Positions 47,877-60,900 of a stretch of DNA of 64,000 nucleotides are shown piece after piece. How positions within the stretch are numbered: position 1 is the first letter of the stretch; every line of letters starts with the position of its first letter. This stretch comes from Whitmania pigra. Taxonomy: Eukaryota > Annelida > Clitellata > Hirudinida > Haemopidae. A program made the translations under genes and the position numbers. The notes below the pieces were generated by a model, which worked only from the letters and a program-made list of their open reading frames with translations, was not told the origin of the DNA and did no database searches. The stretch covers positions 3,365,501 through 3,429,500 of the forward strand of contig JAJTWR010000044.1 of assembly GCA_021613335.1 (NCBI GenBank), in the 5' to 3' direction.

Positions 47877-49241
47877 GTGTTGTAAAAATTACCTCATTTC
47901 GGTAACTAGTTACAAGTAAAAGTAATACCTCAAAAAGCTACTTAAGTATAAGTAAGAGTATTGTCTCAAAAATTTACTCAAGTAAAAGTTAAAAGTTACA
48001 GCGTCCAAAAGTTACTTTTAAGTAAAAATTACAAGTAACTTTGATGCCGCCATTATTGTGATCATACATCATTCCGTATTATTTAAAAGGAATTGTTTCT
48101 CTTATAGTTAAAACAATTACTGGTATTAACTGCTAGTACTAACAGTCATTAAGTAATAACATTTGAACTAATGCATTCTTTTGGTGTTTTTATTATTTAT
48201 TACATTACAATCACAAATTTTTGTTAATTTTTAACATAACTAAGTCCTCGAATAGTTTGTCACTCATTATGGTCCTTCAGCTGTTCTTTGTCATACCAGA
48301 AGAGCTGAATAAACGTTCAACAGCTGCACTAGCTAGCAGAGGAGTGTTCAACTGGATAAATAATTTCTTCAGGGTATCGCTTCCAGTAATAATGTTCATG
48401 TCAACTGATCGGTCTCGAAGATACTGCATCAGAATATCAGTTGACCTTGTGCAATTGAAGAAACTGTCTTCAATACTGTCAGCATCAGATGAACGAGAGC
48501 TCAAAGCTCGTCCATCTTTGCTGCATTAGAAGATGCTATTTTGGCTACCAGTTTTTCATCAAGCTTGACAATCGTTAGCAAAGATATTCCATATTCCTTA
48601 ACTTCTGTTGGATGCATGCGTTCCACGTGCTTCTTCAAGTTAGATGAAGAACCTTCATATGCTGAACATGTAGTTTTTGTTTCTGTTGGCAGAGTAGGCA
48701 TACATACTTATATGATTTTCCTTTGATTGAAATCTGAACATTTTGTTCAAATACGGCCACGGACTATCTTCACCCTTGTTCCTCTTATCTTCGCTAACGA
48801 CACTAAAAATGGCTTCAAATGAAGCCATACTACGATATATTAAATCTTATCTTATATTATTATATGTATACAATATTATATATTAAAAAAGCTTCGGTAT
48901 GACTAATCAACAATTTCCGATTTAAAACAAAAACGACCGGCGATAACCACAATAACAAAAGAGCGATGATCGGGAAGGGGAAGGTTCTCGAACGAACCAA
49001 AGAATAACAATCTAGAATTTAAATTTTTTTTAAATAAATTAAACTAATTTAAAATGTTATTTATGTTACTTTGTAACGTCTTGCGCCAAAAAGGTAACGA
49101 ATTAAAAGTATGACCAAAAATAGTAATTTGTTACAAGTAAGAGTACAAAATTTTTTTTGTAATTGTTACAAGTAAAAATTACCAAAAAATGTAATTAATT
49201 ACAGTAACGAATTACATGTAATTCGATACTGCACAACACTG
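47875..49241 (-). mobile_element. Internally deleted hAT element, 1,367 bp, both ends present
   Basis: Ends are CAGTGTTGT and its complement ACAACACTG, with many subterminal TTACAAGTAAAAGTAA motifs. Flanks TATATATG and TATATAGG match at 7 of 8 positions, the duplication size expected for hAT. On the minus strand 48701-48501 codes a BED-like finger (SSSNLKKHVERMHP) and 48504-48277 a dimerisation motif (LNTPLLASAAVERLFSSSG), joined without the catalytic middle. It is therefore a non-autonomous derivative. Confidence 0.88.
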
Positions 49242-49466
49242 TATATAGGAGTCCCTGGTAACACTGAACGCAATGTCCTAAGCAAATGATGTTCACATAA
49301 TAAGTCAACCAACGTTATTTTTACTATAAAATATTTGGCTTATTTTTTAAATATAAATGATGACAGATATTTGTTTGTATTATGTTCGAGATTATACGAA
49401 AAACTGCTTATTTTACAAAAACCATATTCGGGTTTATCTTTTACAAGGCTTATTATCAATATATTA

Positions 49467-49999
49467 CAGTCATATCTCGTTACTATGCCACCTGTCGGGA
49501 CCGAGCAAAAGTGGCATAGTATCGAGAGTGGCATAGCAGCGAGGATTTGCAAAAGCGGTCTTATTTTCTCAAATAAAAAAGCCTTTTTCTCCTTCAGCGG
49601 TTCGCTTGCGTTTCTGAGCTGACATTATGGGCTGAATTTGAAAAAAAAATATCAAAAGAACGACTGATTGAAAAGGGAAAGGTTCTAGAACCAACCAAAG
49701 AATAATAATCGTATAGATTTTAAAATAAATTTTAAAATAAAATTCAATTAATTTAGTTTAGTGATGGGTAAATTTATACATGCAGTCATTAGATTATTAT
49801 AAATAATCGAACACTGCTCAGAAATACAGACTTCTTTACGACTCGTGCCTTTTAACAGTTACACAATAGTGGCATAGTAGCGAGAGTAGGGGAGGCATAA
49901 TAAATTTATTTTGTATTGAACTTTGTTGGGACCGAGCAAAAGTGGTATAACAGCGAGAATGGCATAGTAGCGAGGTGGCAGAGTACCGAGATTTGACTG
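49467..49999. mobile_element. pogo/Tigger-like MITE, 533 bp
   Basis: The left end CAGTCATATCTCGTTACTAT and the complement of the right end (CAGTCAAATCTCGGTACTCT) are inverted repeats of the Tigger/pogo type, extended inward by GGGACCGAGCAAAAGTGG on both arms. TA precedes the left end; the right flank reads TT, so the target duplication is not intact. No transposase is coded. Confidence 0.75.
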
Positions 50000-50286
50000 T
50001 TTATACTTTTAAATTTCATTATTCATTGTTCTTCAGCATTGAGAATCAAGAGAGAATGAAGAGGTTAAAAAGAAAGAAAAAAGGTTTAAAAGGAGAAAAA
50101 AATTAGAAAAAAATAAAAATCTGGCAATGTAGAGTAACTCAACTTGATGGCAGAATCGGATACAAAAGTTGAAGACGATATGCTATTTTCATTAAAAATA
50201 TAACAAATTTAAAGCTGATAAAAGCAATCATAAAAAATACATATCTAAGCTGCAATACATTTACAAATGAGCGTCTTAGGTTGACA

Positions 50287-51040
50287 ACAAACAGTGGCGC
50301 AACCAGCGAAAAATGCTAGGGGGGGCTCAAGTTTAGAAAAGGGACGAAAGCCCGACGCAGTCGAAAAATTTTTGAAACTGTTCAAATCAATACTACTAAT
50401 TATAATTAATAAAGAATTAAAGATAGAACAGATTATTATTATAAGTTTGACTATCTTCTGTCTGCAGTCTTTTTTTGTATCTTTAATAATTTATTATTGA
50501 GCTTGACTATCTTCTGTCACAAAGTTTCAAACCAGTTAAAGCAAATGCAAAAAAAAGTTTATGTTTAAAAAAGTAATATGATGTCTTTGCAGTTACAAAA
50601 TAATTTTTCGATCGGTCTGTGAAAATCTGTTCACTATTTCATTTACTGGAAGAAGTGCAGTAGTTATTTTGTTCGCAGATATTCTCAATAAACTTTGCAA
50701 ACGACAGGCAGACATAGTCGTCCTGAGATGACTTTTAATAAGGCGAAGTTTAGAAAATGCCCTTTCTGCATCTGATGATGTAACTGGCAGAGTAAGAGCA
50801 ACATCGAGCATATAATGCAACTCGGACTGAATGCTTGTGGCACAGAAAAGATCTTGCAGTTCGATACATGCATTGGGATCAGACTGATCAGCACGTAAAC
50901 TTGTCGATGTGAATTGGAGCTGTCTTTGCACAGTTTCAGCATCTTTTCCATAAAGGTTACAGAATTCTGAAAGCTCGGGAGTCATTGTGCCATTCTGCAA
51001 AACATCAAGAGCAGCCAAGGCAGGGTTCGAGATTGTTGTG
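50287..51040 (-). mobile_element. hAT element fragment, ZMYM1-like family (third copy)
   Basis: The left terminus CAGTGGCGCAACCAGCG equals that at 10065. The minus-strand frame 51018-50593 codes 141 residues of transposase C terminus: TMTPELSEFCNLYGKDAE, FTSTSLRADQSDP, and the dimerisation motif DAERAFSKLRLIKSHLRTTM. This copy reads in one frame, unlike the 10455-10828 copy. The N-terminal and catalytic parts are missing. Confidence 0.8.
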
Positions 51041-51940
51041 CCTATGGCATGTTGAGAATCCCCTTACCCCCACAAAAAAAAAACTCATCGTATTTGGAAA
51101 AATTGCAGGGTCTCTCCTAGTAGGCCCTGGGGGGCGCAAATAATGATTTGAAGCTTAAAACAAATCGTGTTATTTCGATTTGATTAAAAAAATTAGTGAA
51201 AACTAATTAAGTAGATAATATGTTGATAAGTAGCTGCCGATAAGTAATCTTTACAACGAATTACGAAATAAAATTTAGAATCTGGACAGTGCGATTTTAT
51301 GAGGAATGTTTGATGATTATTTTGGTGCAATTTATTTTGACATAGGCTGAGTGGTTAAAAAGATTTTTGAACCCGCTAGTGTCGTAACACAGGCTTTTAA
51401 CAATGGGACCTTTCGCCCTGCTAGCCTTATGCGAGTCGCTGGCATTTGGACTGTTGTGAGGACACCGGCAGCTCGCCATTTTCAAAATGGTTCTCAAAAT
51501 TTGTTTACAAAATATAGCTCTTCTCCTCTTTGCGACTCCTAGCACTTCCAGGACAGATATTAGGAGATTTAAGCCTCAGCCCATGTTATCATGCTATAAA
51601 TTTTGATTTCTAATTGCGGTTTTATTGATGTGAAATAAACATTTATAACATTTAATTATTTTGATTTTTAATATTTAATAAAATGAATATGCCAAAAATA
51701 TGACATAAAAAAGTTAGCAAAACGTTGTTTAACTATTTTTTAATTTATTTGACAATTTTTTTAAAAATAGTTGTACAGTTTAATAGTTTAACCAAAATTT
51801 TTTAGTTGAAAGTTTAGTTAGCGCGCATCACTGCCATTGCTGTCATTAAAGCGTTGCTATTGGAATCCTGTTCAAGACTCAAAGTTGTTTTACTCTGAGA
51901 TCGAGAAGCTTTGACTACTAACATAAAGAATATTTGCAAA
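51041..51940 (+). other. HYDIN upstream region
   Basis: Contains an unassigned fragment with CCCTTACCCCC and AGGCCCTGGGGGGC runs near 51085-51140, then AT-rich sequence up to the predicted HYDIN start. A ciliary RFX-type promoter site would be expected here; I could not identify one with confidence. Confidence 0.35.
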
Positions 51941-54900
51941 ATGGATATTGCGAAGAGTTCGAAATATGCGAAGTCAGAGAATGCAGTAAGTACTTTGTGT
52001 CATTTATTTAGAGTTCAGTTTACCGAAATTTATTTTAATTAACGTATCTTGAGTTTATAGTGGTTTAAGGAGACTGATCTCTCTACATACACTTTTTAAG
52101 GAATTCAAGAAAATTTTGAGCCCATCTTTGTACATGAAGAAGATGCAAGGCACTACTTGTCAATGGCTGGAAAGCCAAAGACAAAAAAAGATGAAACATG
52201 TAAATTTTTATTTAATTGCAAGGAACCTAAAATGTATGAAAACATTAATTTTATTTTAAAATTTTGCCCCGCAGTGTCCCTTAGTTGAGGAAAATTTGAT
52301 TTTTCAGCCATTTCCCAGGAAGCTCATTTTTAAAAATTTTACTCCTAATTCTCTATTATTTCTTCCCTTGTCTTTTAAGAATGTGAATGAGGTAAAGTTT
52401 ACAAGTTACTTTGTATTCTGAACAAATAGTTACATTTTATTAACTAGTTGTCAAGATCTTTGAGAGTGGAGATGGAGGAATCACCTCATTTTAAATTGGT
52501 GCCTCCTATTGAATCAGAAAAGATTGGACCTGGGTTGACAACTCTTTGCAAAGTTTTATTTATGCCTGATGAATATAAGGTAATTTTTGTTTTCTAAATG
52601 GATTGATGTTTGCAACATATAAAGTTGTCAAATGTAAAGCTTTGCGAATTGATTTTAGACAGAAATATTTTAAATAAATATCATTTAACAAAAACTGAGA
52701 AATTTTAAATAATAATTGGTTATTTTGGTGATCGATTACTAAAAGTTTTTTTAATATGGATAATGGACTACTGGACTCCAGATTCTAGAAACTTATGAAT
52801 ATTTTGTATCCAAACGGATACTGGCAGTGATGGGCACTTTAACTGCAGTAGTTCATTACAGTAGTTACAACTACTTGTGTTTTTGGGTAGTTGGCATGTA
52901 GTAATAACCATCTTTCTGAAATAGTTAGTAGATATAACTATTTATAGTAACTTAACAACTTTTAATACTGAGTGAAACAGGAACAGTGATGATAAAAAGC
53001 TAGTTATGGTGGAACTCACTAATCTCAATCTTGATTAATTTGCCAACCCTATTAAATCGACGTTTTTGAGGTGGAACAGCCAAATTCCCACATTGTTATG
53101 GCATTTTCCCATCAGTTATGTTGATTCTTTTATGTTGCTGAACCTAATTCATGCTTGTTGATTTTGGTGACATAACTGGGTTCGATATTACTTGTCAAAA
53201 TCAAGACATCAATTAAAAATTTATTTATAGAAATATATTGCTTGATTTAGTATTTTGAGACTTTTGTAATTAAGCTCACAACACTTCCAATTAAGTTCAC
53301 CAGCCTAGATCATAGATAACAGAAGCTCACACCAGTTGCTCAGTTCTGATAACTGAATAGTAATGTGAATAGTCTTGCTGTTTCACGTTACTATAAAAAT
53401 GCAGCAAAGAAGGGTGACCACCCTAATGAAAAGAATTCTTTTCTTAATTCATCTTTAGTATATGAATACCATCAAATTTTATTTTCAACTTGTAATAAAT
53501 TCTGAACATTTAACTAGTGATTTAATTATAGTCAAAGAGTATTTGTTATGCTTTGGAACAGGATTATCAACACTATGTCACATACTGGTGTGAGGGAAGA
53601 GAATCAAGGATATCAATCAGAGCTCTAGGACCTCGGCCCATATTGGATTTTGCAGATAGAATTGATTTTCCATTGTGTCCCGTAAAATATTTAAGCTCTA
53701 AAACCATCTTTGTCAAGAACATTGGAACTTGCTCTGCATGCTTTGATTTGAAAGCTAACATGTGAGCACAATTTAAAAATGAAATTGTTATTACAATATA
53801 CTAAAACATTAATTATTTAGACTATTTATGATTAAGAATGTTTCAGAGAATTGCAATTGAGGAAAAAGTAAAAATAAATCTATATATATATATATGTAAA
53901 ACAAGAAAAATTATAAACGTTTGAAAATTGAAATTATTGTTAATATTTGAAGTTTTATTGTTTTGCAGGCCATTTTCAGTATCTCCAAGATCAGGCATCT
54001 TGGATATAAATGAGAATATGCAAGTAACCCTCAATTTTTACCCATTATCAAATGGAAACCATTGTGGTCATCTTATTATCAACTATGGAATGGGTGAATG
54101 TTTCTCTTATTTTGTATCATCATATACATAATCTAACTCTTTCAGATTAAATTTATCATTTGGTAATCATACAATAAGTTATGCAGTATATGTGCTTCAT
54201 TTACATATGCAAAATGTAAGAGGTGCTCTTTGCTAACCATTTGTAGAGTGCTCCTTTCCATGAGCATTTGTGGCAGTGCAGGTCGGGTTGTGACAACACA
54301 TTGTGATTGTTGCTAAAGTTTTGAAGGAAAGCAACTCATTTAGCCAGCCTGCACAATACTTTATCTAGTTTTTTTTATTTTTTGCTTATTTTTTCACATT
54401 AAAATGTTTGTTAGACTTTTAACAATAATTTCATGAGTCTATAATTTGCTATATTATTCAGGTGAAGAAGTATATGTTGAATTATTTGGGATGAGTGAGG
54501 ATGTATCTGTGCGACTAGAAAAAAATGTCTTAAAAATGGACAGTACCTATGTCAACATGCCAACTACCAAGACTGTCATAATGTTAAATAGGTCTGACAT
54601 TGTTGCATCATTTAAGTGGACTCAATTTGCTACCATTCAAGAAGAAGATATGCACAGAGATATGTTAGTCAACTATTTGCAAACCAAAAATTTAAATCTA
54701 ATTCTTAAATAATTAATGGCTGATGTTGTTTATTTTGATTTATAAAATTGTCATTTGTATTTTTTAATTTTTTCAGGTTAACAAATCAATCAGAACTTTC
54801 AAGAATGATGAATAACTCTGGTTTTGAAGTTGTTGAACCTGCTAAATTCTCAGAGCCAAACCATTCTAATGTCAATAAGCTAAGAGATATTTTTAAAGAA

Positions 54901-57900
54901 TGCTGGCATAACCTAATTTTAAACATTCAACATTTTCAGGATTCAAAAGTTGTTCCAAACTTTTGTCAAGACATTTTGCATATTGATCCAGTGGAAGGAC
55001 ATGTTTGGCCAAAATCTAGCATGGTTATTAAAATAACCTTTCAGCCAAATGAACCTGGGGAACATAATAAAACAATTTATTGTGATGTGGAAGGGAGAGA
55101 ATCGAGATTGCCTCTAACCCTAAAAGGAAATTATTTTTATAATCAATCAACAAAACATTCCAGCTCATGAACCATTACTATTCTTTTGCAGGCTATGCAG
55201 TAGGACCAATATTAGAGCTTTCATGCAAATTTCTTGACATTGGCAATGTATTTATCAGTTCTACAAATATTTACGAGGTTGTTTTACATAACAAAGGGCC
55301 GATTAAAGCTGATTTTTGTCTGCAAGAAGATGATTCTGAATTGGGGTTTGTTGTAATGATGGGAAATTAATTGTATTTATATCTTCATATTATTTGCAAT
55401 ATTACTCATACATTCTTTATATATGTATTTGTTATGTGTTTGGCATGCAAATTTTCATTGTAAATCCATAAGGTCCTGCTTTGAAGTAATTCCAATGGAA
55501 GGAACAGTGGAGAAAGAAAGTTCTCAGTTGCTAAAAATTATTTTCAGCAGAAAAATATTAGGACCTTTTCAACATATACTATTTTTTAATGTTTGGAATT
55601 TGGTTGAACCTCTACAATTGAAGATCAGGTGGAGGATTAATTGATGCCAATTGCATTCATTTTCAGTAATTGATTCATTCATTCAATCAGGGGATCAATA
55701 GAAGCTCCTTCTGTTTCATTTGATGTTGATCAGGTTGACTTTGAAACCATATCACTAGGTTATAAACTTATTTTGCTAAAATTTAAATGATGCATAGAAC
55801 TAAACTATATTTGAGGAATTAATTGTTCATTTTCAAAAGTTATCTGAGGTAACTTTTAAAAAATCAACTCAATTGATAGAAACAAAAAATTGAGAAAAAT
55901 ATAGAGTAATAAATTTTAATGAAAACATTAGTCATAATAATAATAGTGTTTACATAGTCTTGCAAGCCTAAGCATCATGGGTCCTTGGACCATTTATACA
56001 GCCCTGCCTTGAACATAAAAATCTGTTGCCTTGTCATCACTGGCGTGCAGGTTAGCCGAATGGGTGACGTGCCTGCACACAGCGGTAATGGCAACAGTCG
56101 TAATGTGTCGTGTTCGAAACCCAGCCTGCACTGCCGCCATCGCCCTTGGGAAGGAGCGCTATATAAATATATAATGGTTACAAGAAGCGCCTCTGATGCT
56201 ATGCATATGGCGCTATATAAATGAAGTTACAATTACAATTACACTTGAAGGAATACACCCATATTACCTAACTTTAAAAGAATAATATCATAGTTTCACA
56301 TGAACAAAAAATATAATAACAAGCATTATAATAAGCTATCGTAAATGTTCAAAAAGGTTTTGAGAAGCTGGTTCAATTCCACTTATCTAATGCATCTCCT
56401 ATGCCAATTGAATTTCGAATAAAGATCGCCAGTGACTTTCACACAGCTCTTCCATCAACTTCTAACAATGGTGATGATGGTGAGTGGTTGTCTTCTTTTT
56501 ATTTTTGAATTAATTCAACATAAGTTAATCATTGCAGCATTTCAAGTTGAGCCATCATTTGGTACTTTGGCTCCTCGGGTGAATGTTGAAGTATCTGTCA
56601 CATTTCGACCAAAGCAACCTCAGTCGTACCAATCTCGTCTCACTTTGGATATTATTGATGTAAAGGACTCTGCCTTCTCACTTCCCATTACAGCTAGGTA
56701 ATGATTTTCTTTTCTAGAGTGCTAATTAATAAAATAAAGTTATCCATAAAATAACTTTAACTTTTAATTAGATGCATTTTGCCACTTATCAAAATTCTTA
56801 CTCCAACACTGGCTTATGATTCTATTCCTAAAAACTTTCCTGTCACCAAAAATATTAAACTTCAAAATGATTCTGATTTGCCTGGGAAGTATATAATTAG
56901 TAAATTAGAAACAAATTTATTATGTTGCTTCAGTGCAATACCTGAGGTGAGTCTTAAAATTTGTTGGATTGTCATTTGTTAAATATTTTGAGAAAATATT
57001 TCCTATTCTTCTTGATCTTTTAGATTGTGTGAAATTATTGATACTGATTTCATAATCAACCTAACATATTTTTTGCTGATTCTCAGGGAATTATAGAACC
57101 TCTTAGCTATTCCATTGTTCCCCTTACTGTTGTTGCAAGACACACAGAGGAAATTCAAGATATAGTTAACATTTATCTTCCTGGATCAAATCAACCTCTT
57201 GAAGTATTATTTATTTGTTAATCTTTTGATTGTTATAAACAAAATTTAAAAGATATATTAGTAGTAATAAATAGTTGTAATAATAATAAATATTAGTATA
57301 TAGCAATAATTAATATTAATTAATTAATATTATTATTTTTATATTAATTATTACTTTTTTTTAAATGATTTAGTCATTTGTGATGTAAAACAGGTTCGAG
57401 TTAGGTGCAAAGGTGAAGGCCCTGTGGTGACACTTTCTCATGAATATCTTGATTGGGGAATTGTTCCAGTTCTCACAGTGTTCTCAAAGTCAATAGTCTT
57501 GTACAATCACTCCCCCATCCCTGCACAATTTAAGGCTCAACTGGTAATTTCACTTTTATTAGTAATTTTGGGTTTAACTGGTAAAATTAATAATTTGGAA
57601 ATCTATTTTTATATATTCTGATTTATTATGATAGAACTCATTTACCATACCTTAAAAATTATTAAAAAAACCCTTTAGTTAAAGAGTACTGGGATATGCT
57701 TTGTTAATCCAACTGAAGGAGTAATCTCATCTGAAGGAAGACTTTATTTGGACGTAATGGTCAATTTGAATGATACGATAAGGTTAGATAAACTGCATAA
57801 TTTTTCTTAATTGGTAGGCATTTTTCTTGAGCTTCTTGTTATTAAATTATCTACACAAATTGGTTATTACACAATTATTATATTAATTATACAATTTATA

Positions 57901-60900
57901 AATTGCAACATTAATTATATACTAGGCTTGACATGTTGTTTGAATTAAAATTACATAATAACTAAATACTTTACAAAAGTATGATGTTTGGATAAGGGTT
58001 TTTTATTATTAGTTAAGCATGTTTTATATAAGATCAATATTCATAATTCTTACTTTTCATAGTTTAATAAAATGGCCAAAGCACAATTTGTCTCTAAAAT
58101 AATGCAAAAGAATTTACTGTTAAGTGAAATATTCTATCACAAAATATCACCATAAGTTTTATTATTCAGTTTTTTAGATGATTTGGAAATAATAATTGAG
58201 GATTCTTCAAGTCTAAAGTGTCAAGTGAGAGCTCAAGGAAAGGGTTCAACTATAGTGCTTGACCCCAAACTTATAGGCTGCATTGAACTTGGTCCCCAAC
58301 TCTGTAAAACTACAGTGACTAAATCTTTTGAGGTTGCCAACTATGGATGTAGAATCCAAAGTGTCACTTTCAGAATAATGCAGCTGCATCTAGAAAAGAA
58401 ATTGATTAAACAAGAGAAAATGGCAAGCCATCTCCAGTTGTAGATGTTTTGGAACTTACAAATTTAAATAATGTTTTTCTATTAGGGCAAAAAGGGTATT
58501 CAGATAGATCCAGTACTTCAAATTGTTCCATCTAGGCTGGAACTCTTACCTGGAATGAAATCAGAAATAACTGTATCATGCTCATCAAATGTGTTAGTGT
58601 ACTTTTCTATAACTTCTTTGTAATTGAGAGCTTGACATTTTACTGAAAAATTATTGTACATAAAAAATTAAAAAAAATGAATTTATATAAAATTATAATT
58701 TTTGAAACTCTTGGTTAAGCCTTCTGGTTAGCATTTTTATAGGATTGGCCCCAATGCTCTTTTCAGCCCCCAATATTTAGGTTCTCAGGGGCTGGGCCAC
58801 ATCCGGTGAGCAATTGGATGTAAACCACAATGGCATGATATCAATCAAAACTGTCGGCATAACTCAACACAAACTAATCCAACAAAACTTGAAGTCTGCA
58901 ATAGCAATGAAATCCATGAAAAAGTCTGCGAGAACTTAACCATCTGAGAAATAACACCGAAAATGCTACTGCAGTGCTTCCTTTGATGTTGTGTCTGTTT
59001 CCTGATTTTTTACTGGTATCCCCATTGTGACGGAGTGAGTCAGGACCTTTCATGTGATTATCGCTCTGTGCTTCTCCTTGCCTTAATTCCGGTCTTTTGT
59101 TGTTCAAATCCAATGCAATGCTGACTCTATGGCCTCAGACAGTTTTTTTTTCTGTCTATTGGAAAGACCTATTGCTTTGAGAAAGATGTAAGTAGACCTG
59201 CCTACCAATCCTCTTGCTCCAACTTTAATGGCTAACAGATGAACACCATATTCCCTTGCCTCAAGATACATTGTGAGATCTAGGAACTGGTTGCTAAGAT
59301 CCCAGTCTTTGGCTTTGGAAAGCAAGTCCTTTTTTTGGTCTAGCTCTTTACCTTATGATGTTGTGAAGCACCCTCTCTTAAGAAATATATTCTTCTTGCT
59401 GATGCAATTTCTCTGGCATTTGCCTAGGAGCATGTCATCTTTGCCACCTTCTTGAACGACCTGCAACCTGACCTGATTGTGTTGCCATGTATAATGCGCA
59501 AGGGATTATGTGCATGACTGTCCCCAACTTCTGCAAATTGGTTCGAGAAGGGAGCACATCATAAACCAATCTGTAATATTTCAGTTTATTTTTTCAATGC
59601 ATGCTAAATTAAAATAAATGTAGTTCTCAGGTTTTAACGTTTTTGATGACCTATGCACAATATCAGTTTCTTGATAACTGCCAAGATGCAATATGACTTA
59701 CCATCTTGTTCACAACTCTGTCTTTATTCTTATACATATGTGTCTTATTGCTTGAGTTGTCTTGATGTTGTTGAGGTATCAAATTTGTAAACTATTTTAC
59801 ATGGTCTCATTTAATCAGCCCCCGGTGGTTCTTTGAACTCTGTTTCTTATTGGAAGGTTGTGCGCCACTGGCTTAAAGTCTTTTTTCCACTTAAAAAAGG
59901 CAATAACATAAATCATAAATGAACTGTCTCATTACCTAATAGGCAGTTCCAGCCTGCTTGGGAGTGATTTTGTTGTTGAATAAATCAATGTATGGCGGGG
60001 GAATTCAACTTGTGTTATAAATGATGGAGCTCAACATGTGCCAATTTCATACTTGGTTAATTCAGTAATTGTTCACTGAACAAGTGGGCCGTATTACCTG
60101 TAAATACCACTTTTACACAACTCTTTTTGTAAATTTATTATCCCACTTATTTATCTTTTGATGAGGGATCATCACACTTATTGAATTACAAAGAAAATTA
60201 TTAAAAGAGCTTTGTACTTGCTTCAGTCCTTGCTACCTGGAGAAGACTGTGTCATGTCAAGCTATTGTTGGTTTGGGTGGCTCAAAAGAAGATGTTGGGG
60301 AATTTAAGTTTCTGTGTCATTTTGTTGACCCCATAGTAAAGCTATCACCAGCCTCAATTACATTTCAAGTCTGCAAGGTTTTCTCTATTTATTTTTGATT
60401 ATATAAGTTACTAAAAATTGTTCCAAGTTCAAACCCAGATCAAATTTCTATGTATAATTAAAAGCTGTTACAAGTTATGTTTTTCATTGAAGCATGATAA
60501 TGAAGAACTGACTGTGCAGCACAAGATTTTCAGCATAACAAATACATCAAGCGTCACAGTTGGTGTGTCATTGGAGGTTGAAAATCCATTTTTTCTTTCA
60601 TTTCCAAGCAATGGAGAAGTTTGTGGACATTTAGTAAGTAGAAATTCATTTGCATACATTGTTTTAGATTTAAAATTTGCACAATGAATAATATGAAATA
60701 ACCTTTGCAATGGAAATTAGTCACAATTTTAGTAAGCACAAAGCATATACTTTAATTAATGAAACTAATCACTAATTTCTGCTTTATATTCAAATTGCAT
60801 AATTTGTTTTATTGTATTTTTTTCAAGGTCATGAATTTATCTGCAAATCAATGTCAAGATCTTTCGATATGGTTTAATCCAACATTTGAGCAAGGTCGTC

